The position numbers and the translations under genes were made by a program. Below, in pieces: positions 57,906 to 64,000 of a stretch of DNA of 64,000 nucleotides. Each line of letters opens with the position of its first letter. Within the stretch, counting starts at the first letter, position 1. The DNA is from Enterococcus mediterraneensis (GTDB lineage: Bacteria > Bacillota > Bacilli > Lactobacillales > Enterococcaceae): contig NZ_UWOP01000001.1 in NCBI RefSeq assembly GCF_900604485.1, forward strand, positions 729,501 through 793,500, read 5' to 3'. Under the pieces are notes generated by a model. It was not told the origin of the DNA and did not search any database. It was given only the letters and a program-made list of their open reading frames with translations.

Positions 57906-59000
57906 CTATAATTTAGAAAATGCTTGATTTAAGTCTGCGATCAGGTCTTCTGCACCTTCAATACCGATAGATAAACGAAGCAAATCTTCCGTTAATCCGT
58001 ACGAATCCCGCAGTTCTTTCGGAATATCCGCATGTGTCTGGGTAACTGGATAGGTGATCAAGCTTTCGACACCGCCCAGACTTTCCGCAAAGGTAAAGAC
58101 TTGCAACTGGCTGAGAAACTCAGGGATCTTTGCGGCATCTGCCACGCGAATACTGATCATTCCGCCAACTTCAGGATACAGCACTTCTTTGACTGCCGAG
58201 TTTTCCCGTAAAGCCGCAGCGATTTTTTTGGCGTTTTCTTCTTGCCGGTCAAGACGGATCGCTAACGTCTTCAAGCTGCGGATCAGCAACCAGGAATCAA
58301 AGGAATCCAACGTTGGGCCTGTCGTATTGGCCAACCAGACCAAGCGCTCTCCCAGCTCTTCATCGTTTGTGACCACTACTCCTGCCAAAAGATCGTTGTG
58401 TCCGGCCAGAAATTTTGTTCCTGAATGGATCACGATGTCTGCTCCAAGATCCAATGGCTTTTGCCGTAATGGAGTTAGGAAAGTATTATCTACGATCAGG
58501 CGAGCATTATTGGCTTTGGCTTTTTTCGCGACTTCTTCAATATCAAACACCTGCATCAATGGATTCGTCGGGGTTTCCAGAAAAACCGCGTCGACTTCTT
58601 CATCCAACTGCGCCACTAAATCTTCGTAATCATTGAAATAACGGAATTTTGCGATATTCTGTTGTTCCAAGTACTCAAAATACCGATAGCTTCCGCCATA
58701 AATATCCCTACCTACCAGAAAAACCGATCCTTGCGGAAACAGTCCGAAAATCAATTGGATGGCGCTCATTCCTGAACTAGTCGCTACGGCGCGACAGCCG
58801 TTTTCCAATTTGGCCAACGCTTCTTCCGCAATAGCTCGTGTAGGATTTTTTGTTCGGGTGTAATCAAATCCAGTGCTTTGGCCTAATTTAGGATGGGCAT
58901 ACGTGGTGGATAAGTGGATCGGCGCGCTGACTGCTCCTGTTTGCTGATCACTGCGGTTGCCGATTTGTGTTAAAAATGTTTCATCTGTGTGTTTCGTCAT
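57906..59000 (-). CDS. metB: Trans-sulfuration PLP enzyme, cystathionine gamma-synthase/lyase type
   Basis: 364 residues. [39 protein letters not shown] Lys in [18 protein letters not shown], and [13 protein letters not shown] at the end. Members make or split cystathionine, or use acetylhomoserine and sulfide directly; the sequence does not settle which. It is the third gene of the T-box-controlled operon with metA and patB, overlapping patB by 20 nt, so a methionine-synthesis role fits best. Confidence 0.88.
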   Translation of the reverse strand: MTKHTDETFLTQIGNRSDQQTGAVSAPIHLSTTYAHPKLGQSTGFDYTRTKNPTRAIAEEALAKLENGCRAVATSSGMSAIQLIFGLFPQGSVFLVGRDIYGGSYRYFEYLEQQNIAKFRYFNDYEDLVAQLDEEVDAVFLETPTNPLMQVFDIEEVAKKAKANNARLIVDNTFLTPLRQKPLDLGADIVIHSGTKFLAGHNDLLAGVVVTNDEELGERLVWLANTTGPTLDSFDSWLLIRSLKTLAIRLDRQEENAKKIAAALRENSAVKEVLYPEVGGMISIRVADAAKIPEFLSQLQVFTFAESLGGVESLITYPVTQTHADIPKELRDSYGLTEDLLRLSIGIEGAEDLIADLNQAFSKL

Positions 59001-60189
59001 GTTTTGTCTTCCTTTCTAAACCTTGTAAAAGCTGTTGAACTGCTTGGCGTACATTTTCAGGAGTTGTCGCTAGATTCAAACGGATATATTGTTGTGTTTC
59101 TTGTGAGAACCAGCCGCCAAAATCTACCGCTAAGCCGCATTCTTCTTTGATAAACGATTCGATTTCGACAGAAGAAAGCAGGCGGCTAAGATCCAACCAC
59201 AGTAGATAAGTCCCCTGCAGATCCGCTACCTTGACCTCCGGCAGTTGTGCTGCAAAAGTTTCTCGCACATAATGATAATTGCTTACAATGACCTCTTTTA
59301 GTGCCGCGAACCATTCATCTCCCGTTTGATAAGCAACTTTGCCGGCAAGTTGACCCAACAGGCTATTTTCTGATTGGCTGTAGCGTTTGATTTTTTGATC
59401 GAATGTCTCTCGCAATTTATCATTTGGAATCAGAATATGGCCATTCAATAAACTAGCTAAATTAAATGTCTTCGAAGGTGCATTGACAACGATCACTTGA
59501 TCTTGAAAGCTGCCGTCTGCCACTTGTAAAACCGAGCGGAAATGATGAGGTGCATAAACAAAATCTTGATGGATCTCGTCTGCGATCACCAATACATCAT
59601 ATTTTTTGCAAATCTCAAGCATACGAACCAATTCCGCTTCCTGCCAGACACGACCTACTGGATTATGTGGTGAGCAAAGTATGAAGACCTTCACATGATT
59701 AGCGCGGATCTTTTCTTCAAAATCAGCGAAGTCGATGCGGTATTCACCATCTTCCAAAACAAGATGATTGAAAACCCCGCGACGCTCGGTATCATTGATC
59801 GCGTTGAAGAATGGATAATAGACCGGCGGCTGAATCAAGACCGCATCCCCTTCTTCAGTATAGATCTGTAACAAGTGGTAAAGAGATTCCACGACGCCTT
59901 TTGAGAACCGCAGCCACTCTTCTTGTAACTCAATACCATGTTGTCTTTTTTGCCACTCATCAAAAGCGGAAAAATAATCATCTGGTACTTGCGAGTATCC
60001 AAAGATCCCGTGTCCTGCTCGTTCTACGAGTGCTTCTTTTACTGTTTCAGGTACGCTGAATTCCATATCCGCTACCCACAATGGCAAAAGTTGTTTGTCG
60101 CCAAATCGTTCTTCTAACGCATCCCATTTCAATGAATGAGTTTGTCGACGATCTTTGCTATATTTTTCAATAAACTGCGCTTGTTCCAT
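58981..60189 (-). CDS. patB: PatB/MalY-type cystathionine beta-lyase, PLP aminotransferase fold
   Basis: 402 residues. LPLWVADMEFSVPE near the N-terminus, GIFGYSQVPDDYF, NPVGRVW, ADEIHQDFVY, and PLP Lys in NAPSKTFNLASLLNGHI. Cleaves cystathionine to homocysteine, the step between metB and methionine synthase. Overlaps metA by 23 nt and metB by 20 nt. Confidence 0.93.
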   Translation of the reverse strand: MEQAQFIEKYSKDRRQTHSLKWDALEERFGDKQLLPLWVADMEFSVPETVKEALVERAGHGIFGYSQVPDDYFSAFDEWQKRQHGIELQEEWLRFSKGVVESLYHLLQIYTEEGDAVLIQPPVYYPFFNAINDTERRGVFNHLVLEDGEYRIDFADFEEKIRANHVKVFILCSPHNPVGRVWQEAELVRMLEICKKYDVLVIADEIHQDFVYAPHHFRSVLQVADGSFQDQVIVVNAPSKTFNLASLLNGHILIPNDKLRETFDQKIKRYSQSENSLLGQLAGKVAYQTGDEWFAALKEVIVSNYHYVRETFAAQLPEVKVADLQGTYLLWLDLSRLLSSVEIESFIKEECGLAVDFGGWFSQETQQYIRLNLATTPENVRQAVQQLLQGLERKTKHDETHR

Positions 60190-61132
60190 ATTCTTTCTCC
60201 TTACTTGTTTTCTTGAGTGCTCGTTGGCGGATTCCCGCTAAATCATACGGTGTCACTTGGTAAACATCATTTAGCCAATTTCGATAAAACAAGTTGGCAT
60301 GACTGCGCCAACGGTTGATGATCTCATCATCTAATTGATTGTAATGAAAATAGTTTTCAGGGATCTCCGTAGCTATTCCCCGTTCATGATCTCTTAGATA
60401 TTCTTTTTTCAATGTATCCGTATCGTATTCAAAATGTCCCAAGATAAAACAATTGCGGTAATCTGTCGAAGCAAGGATCGTCGCACCAATCTCAGGATTG
60501 CGGGCGATGATCCGAACTTCTTCAGGATCGATCTGATCTTCCATGATGCCAGTATATCGAGATTGCGGTGTGTAAAATTCATCATCAAATCCCCGAGTCA
60601 ACCGACTTCTTCCTAATAATTTATTAGTATAAACACCGAAAAGTTTATGTTCATAACTGATTTTTTCAATCCCGTAATGATGATACAATGCCGCTTGTGC
60701 GCCCCAACAGATATGGAGTGTCGAGGTTACATTCGTTTGACTCCAATCCAAGATCTCCGTCAACTCTTCCCAATAATCGACTTCTTCAAAAGCCAACTGT
60801 TCCACCGGCGCTCCGGTAATGATCAAGCCATCATAACAGTCATCTTGGATCTCATCGAACGTTTGATAGAATTTATTCAAATGTTTCACACTTGTATGCT
60901 TATGTTCATGATTGGAGATCCGCAAAAAATCCACATCGATTTGTAATGGTGTCTGAGATAATAAACGCAGCAGTTGGATCTCGCTATCTATTTTGTTGGG
61001 CATTAAATTTAAGATCGCTATTTTTAACGGACGGATATCTTGATGATTCGCACGCTCTTGACTGATTGCAAAGACATCCTCCTTTTCTAATACGAACCCA
61101 GCTGGAAAATCTCTTGGTATATTGATAGGCAT
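60167..61132 (-). CDS. metA: Homoserine O-acetyltransferase MetA
   Basis: 321 residues from the ATG at 61132 (AAGGAG about 10 nt upstream). MPINIPRDFPAGFVLEKE start, LNLMPNKIDSEIQLLRLL, catalytic Cys142 in HICWGAQAALYH, and His233/Glu235 in GHFEYDTD. Glu111 in TGAPVEQL is the residue associated with acetyl rather than succinyl specificity. First gene of the met operon behind the T-box. Confidence 0.95.
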   Translation of the reverse strand: MPINIPRDFPAGFVLEKEDVFAISQERANHQDIRPLKIAILNLMPNKIDSEIQLLRLLSQTPLQIDVDFLRISNHEHKHTSVKHLNKFYQTFDEIQDDCYDGLIITGAPVEQLAFEEVDYWEELTEILDWSQTNVTSTLHICWGAQAALYHHYGIEKISYEHKLFGVYTNKLLGRSRLTRGFDDEFYTPQSRYTGIMEDQIDPEEVRIIARNPEIGATILASTDYRNCFILGHFEYDTDTLKKEYLRDHERGIATEIPENYFHYNQLDDEIINRWRSHANLFYRNWLNDVYQVTPYDLAGIRQRALKKTSKEKEYGTSAVY

Positions 61133-61159
61133 TATTGTTTCTCTCCTTTTCAAATATAA

Positions 61160-61439
61160 AAAAAACGCCCTTTCAAAAAATGAAAGGACGAAATCATCGT
61201 GTTACCACCTAACTTTGCTGTTTTCTCGCAAAAACAGCCTTACCAGGTACTGCAAATCTGCAAGACCTTGGTGCTGTAACGGGCACTCCCGAAAAGCGCT
61301 AATCTTACAACTCACACTTTCCACTCAAAGACCATCTTCCCGATCCTTCCTTTTACCTCTTTTCACCACCCGAGGCTCTCTTTGAAAACTCTATGACCGG
61401 TACTCTTCTTTTCGACGTTTATTAGAACTATTGTTATTG
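61160..61439 (-). promoter_or_regulatory. Methionine-specific T-box riboswitch
   Basis: Reverse-strand leader. Stem I contains AGTA on its 5' side and a CCGGTC/GATCGG helix. The 3' strand then reads GAAG-ATG-GTC, so the specifier codon is AUG (61333-61335), which pairs with the tRNA-Met anticodon. The T-box AGGTGGTAACACG is at 61198-61210, followed by the terminator CGTCCTTTC/GAAAGGGCG with seven T (61160-61190). Uncharged tRNA-Met stabilises the antiterminator and turns on metA-patB-metB. Confidence 0.93.
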
Positions 61440-61445
61440 TTGATA

Positions 61446-61474
61446 ATCATAGTAGAAATTGTGGGAATTGTCAA
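61446..61474 (-). promoter_or_regulatory. met operon promoter
   Basis: Reverse strand TTGACA, 17-nt spacer, TATGAT; the transcript would start near 61439, at the 5' end of the T-box. Confidence 0.85.
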
Positions 61475-61511
61475 ATAATTATTTTATAAATCGAAACAGT
61501 GATAAATCACT

Positions 61512-62732
61512 CTAGCCTTTTATTTCGTTAAAAACTTCATAATCTAATTCATCCACTGTCTTCGCTATTAAAACAGCTGAATAGACGTCTGAATTAACGT
61601 TTAAAATCGTTCGCAACATTCCCACAAACCACTCTACACCAGCAAAAATCGCGATACTTGCTACAGGTAATCCCATTTGTGGAACAATGATCGCCAAAGA
61701 AACTAGACCTGCTCCAGGAACTACTGCGTTTGCCAAAGATACAAAGGTCGCCATAATCGCTAAAAAAACAAATCGTTGCACCGTCAAATTTATGGTGTAC
61801 ATTTGTGCGATTGTTACTACAGTAATTGCCATATGCATAGCAGAACCATTACTGTTTAATGACATTCCTAACGGTAATACCAAATTAGTGATGCGTTTGC
61901 TTAAACCTATTTTGGTATGCGCTTCCTCCATTTCAATAGGTAGTGTGATTGCCGAAGAGGTTGTCGCTAATGCCATAATAGACATGTGTCGCATATTTTT
62001 AATCAGTTTTAGGGGACTGAACTTGCAATAGATGCTGAGAAAAGCAATCCAGAGCGCTAAAAATAAAAATGTACTTAAACCATAGATAAAAAGATACTTC
62101 ACTAAAGGCAAGATAATTTTTATCCCTAAGTTACTAATCGTCGATGAAATTAACGAAAAAATACCAATTGGCGCGAAGATCATTACATAGCTGATAACTT
62201 GAATAATTATTTCATTGAAGTCTAAAATCACTTGAAATAATTGGGATTCTGGATGCGACTGCATAAACTTGTTCAGTGCCAACCCAAAGAATAGTGCAAA
62301 AACAATAATTTGAATAATTGAACCACTCGTCAATGACTCAAAAATATTTTTTGGGAATAAATCAGTTATGGTTTCTGTTAAAGAGATTTCCTGCGTTTTT
62401 ATTGCAGATTCTCCAATTCCAGAAATATCTATCCCTTTTCCCGGAGAAAATAATACTGCCATCAAAATTCCAAAACCAGCTGCTAATAAGGAAGAAACAC
62501 CAAAGATTATGATAGTTCTCCCACCCAAACTAGTCAGTTCCCGTGGTTTGATACTTCCCATAGCCTGTATGATCTGTCCTAGTACCAGTATAGGAATCGC
62601 CATCTGCATCAGCTTCAAAAAGATATCACCTAAAAGCTTTATCTGGTGGGAGATAGATGGAAAAAGCAAGCCGAAGCCAATACCAAGAATTACAGCAATG
62701 AGAATCTTGGTTACCATTGAAAGTTTTTTCAT
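61512..62732 (-). CDS. Dicarboxylate/amino acid:cation symporter (DAACS)
   Basis: 406 residues from the ATG at 62732, 8 nt after GAGG; the frame is open 35 codons further, into arcC. About eight membrane helices plus hairpins. SAITLPIEMEEAHTKIGLSKRITNLVLPLGMSLNSNGSAMHMAITVVTIAQ contains the SS-rich hairpin and NxxGTA-like (here NSNGSA) segments of the GltP/DctA family. Na+- or H+-coupled uptake; substrate unknown. 19 nt after arcC. Confidence 0.9.
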   Translation of the reverse strand: MKKLSMVTKILIAVILGIGFGLLFPSISHQIKLLGDIFLKLMQMAIPILVLGQIIQAMGSIKPRELTSLGGRTIIIFGVSSLLAAGFGILMAVLFSPGKGIDISGIGESAIKTQEISLTETITDLFPKNIFESLTSGSIIQIIVFALFFGLALNKFMQSHPESQLFQVILDFNEIIIQVISYVMIFAPIGIFSLISSTISNLGIKIILPLVKYLFIYGLSTFLFLALWIAFLSIYCKFSPLKLIKNMRHMSIMALATTSSAITLPIEMEEAHTKIGLSKRITNLVLPLGMSLNSNGSAMHMAITVVTIAQMYTINLTVQRFVFLAIMATFVSLANAVVPGAGLVSLAIIVPQMGLPVASIAIFAGVEWFVGMLRTILNVNSDVYSAVLIAKTVDELDYEVFNEIKG

Positions 62733-62751
62733 TTTCATTTCCTCGCTAACT

Positions 62752-63684
62752 TCAGTAAGTAATTTGAGTACCCACACCTTCACTAACTTTTTCAAGATTC
62801 TCAATTGAGGTGATGATTGCTTTCCTTTTTGAATCACCTTTTACAAATGCTACAGCAGCTTTTATTTTAGGCAACATACTTCCCGCTGCAAAGTGTCCTT
62901 CCGCAATATATTTTTCTGCTTCAGCTACGGTAATTGTTGTTAATGCTTGTTGATCTTTTTTTCCGTAGTTAATGTAAATGTTATCAACTGCAGTTAGAAT
63001 GATCAAATTAGAAGCTTCAATATTTTCTGCAAGTACATATGCTGAAAAATCTTTATCATTTACTGCTTCTACACCGACTAATTTTTCATTTTCTTTGATC
63101 ACCGGTACACCGCCACCTCCAGCACAAATAGGCAATATGCCGCTTTGAACCATTTTTTGAATAGCTTCTTTTTCGATGATTTCTTTAGGCTGAGGTGATG
63201 CCACTACTTTTCGATATCCTCTACCAGCATCTTCTTTAAATATAGAATTGTCTTTTTGTTTTTCTTTGTTTGCTTCTTCTTGTGTATAAAAAGGACCAAT
63301 TGGTTTAGTCGGATCATTAAACGAAGAATCTTTTTTATCCACAAGAACTTGGGTTACGATTGAAACTACTGGTATGGGTAGATCCAATTGATGGAATTCA
63401 TTTGTTAAGGCATTTTGTAACCAATAACCGATACTTCCTTCTGTCATAGCAACACATGTATCTAGTTTCAGGGCTGGATTATTCACACTTTCCGCCTCTT
63501 TTTGTTGAATCAGCAAGTTACCAACTTGAGGTCCGTTTCCGTGACAAATTACTACTTGTTCTCCCCCCGCAACAAAAGCAGCAATTTTTTCTGCTGCTTT
63601 TGAGACAGTACGCTTTTGTGCTTCGTCTGTTGGATCATTTTCTAAAATGGCATTTCCGCCAAGTGCAATAACGTTTAAACTCAT
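62752..63684 (-). CDS. arcC: Carbamate kinase
   Basis: 310 residues. VIALGGNAIL, GNGPQVGNLLIQQ, ICAGGGGVPVI and AVNDKDFSAYVLAENI are the family motifs. Makes ATP from carbamoyl phosphate, releasing ammonia and CO2. It is not next to arcA or arcB here but between a symporter and an MFS transporter, so it may serve another carbamoyl-yielding pathway (agmatine, allantoin or oxamate type). 13 nt after the MFS gene. Confidence 0.95.
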   Translation of the reverse strand: MSLNVIALGGNAILENDPTDEAQKRTVSKAAEKIAAFVAGGEQVVICHGNGPQVGNLLIQQKEAESVNNPALKLDTCVAMTEGSIGYWLQNALTNEFHQLDLPIPVVSIVTQVLVDKKDSSFNDPTKPIGPFYTQEEANKEKQKDNSIFKEDAGRGYRKVVASPQPKEIIEKEAIQKMVQSGILPICAGGGGVPVIKENEKLVGVEAVNDKDFSAYVLAENIEASNLIILTAVDNIYINYGKKDQQALTTITVAEAEKYIAEGHFAAGSMLPKIKAAVAFVKGDSKRKAIITSIENLEKVSEGVGTQITY

Positions 63685-63697
63685 TTTTCAAACCCCT

Positions 63698-64000
63698 CTA
63701 TACTTTTTCCGGTTCTTTCACATCTTTCGCTACTACTGCAAATACTACCAATCCTATAACTAGTAATATACATGCTAAGTAAAAACCAACTTTCATCGAA
63801 CCTATTGAATCGGCCAAGAAACCAGTGATATATGGCGCTAAAATGGAACCAGACATCCCGATGAAATTATATGCGCTTAAAGTAGTAGAAAGTGAACCTG
63901 AAGGCGCATTTTTAGTAACGTAAGCCACGATGATAGGATCGATTGCAAGTTTTCCAGTTAATCCATAAAGTATCAATACCAAAATCAACAGCGTTCGATT
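63698..64000 (-). CDS. MFS transporter, C-terminal part (5' end outside window)
   Basis: The frame is open to the right edge, giving 100 codons of the C-terminus. Three or four hydrophobic segments and the pattern APYITGFLADSIGSMKVGFYLACILLVIGLVVFAVVAKDVKEPEKV, typical of the last helices of major facilitator sugar/organic-acid transporters. Same direction as arcC and the symporter, probably one operon. Confidence 0.78.
   Translation of the reverse strand, partial: NRTLLILVLILYGLTGKLAIDPIIVAYVTKNAPSGSLSTTLSAYNFIGMSGSILAPYITGFLADSIGSMKVGFYLACILLVIGLVVFAVVAKDVKEPEKV

Noticed and set aside
61687-62031. Plus-strand ORF inside the symporter gene
   Set aside because: Antisense shadow of a membrane protein; no ribosome site or family.

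Overview
The window looks like a chromosomal segment of a low-GC Gram-positive coccus of the order Lactobacillales, most likely an Enterococcus. Supporting features are a walRKHIJ cluster, a SalB-like coiled-coil/3D secreted protein, many PTS and phospho-beta-glucosidase genes, a methionine-specific T-box (rather than an S-box) in front of the met genes, a CIRCE-controlled groESL operon, and strong AGGAGG ribosome sites. The species cannot be fixed from the sequence alone.

Layout. 1-0.4 kb: end of an acyl-CoA thioesterase. 0.9-1.7 kb: two small paralogues that resemble lactose-family PTS IIA proteins; one keeps the phospho-histidine and the other has lost it. 1.9-5.2 kb: a fructose-family PTS (separate IIA, IIB, IIC) with a GH1 phospho-glycosidase. 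Its leader carries a RAT-like antiterminator site overlapping a terminator. Just upstream lies a 52-codon gene that encodes only the RNA-binding (CAT) domain of a LicT/BglG antiterminator, and a complete IS66-family element (5416-7760, 24-bp ends, 8-bp target duplication) has cut it after codon 4. 7.8-8.1 kb: a leader region with opposed promoters and a probable small RNA.

8.2-26.3 kb: a large leftward surface-polysaccharide operon. It runs from the conserved LCP ligase, chain-length/tyrosine-kinase/phosphatase genes through a block that matches Staphylococcus aureus capsule genes capD-capM-capN-capL-capE-capF-capG in function and largely in length. That block predicts a D-FucNAc/L-FucNAc-containing repeat unit. 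It ends in a very AT-rich part with two more glycosyltransferases, polymerase, pyruvyl transferase, a nitroreductase-domain protein and flippase.

26.4-31.9 kb: a membrane-anchored coiled-coil protein, the SalB-like protein, groEL/groES and a CPBP protease. 32-35.7 kb: a cellobiose-type PTS/GH1 operon with a cre site and a RpiR regulator. 36.5-42.1 kb: walRKHIJ. 42.4-45 kb: a CPA2 antiporter and a BCCT osmolyte transporter, then one tRNA-Lys.

45.5-64 kb: housekeeping and metabolic genes. These are degV, an esterase, feoA-feoB-small Feo protein behind a Fur-type box, nrdH-nrdE-nrdF behind an NrdR box (nrdI not adjacent), DUF92, MgtC/SapB, nagB with a NagR-type operator, csbD, the T-box-controlled metA-patB-metB operon, and finally a dicarboxylate/amino-acid symporter, a carbamate kinase and the C-terminal end of an MFS transporter. 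I saw no CRISPR array, prophage or rRNA operon.
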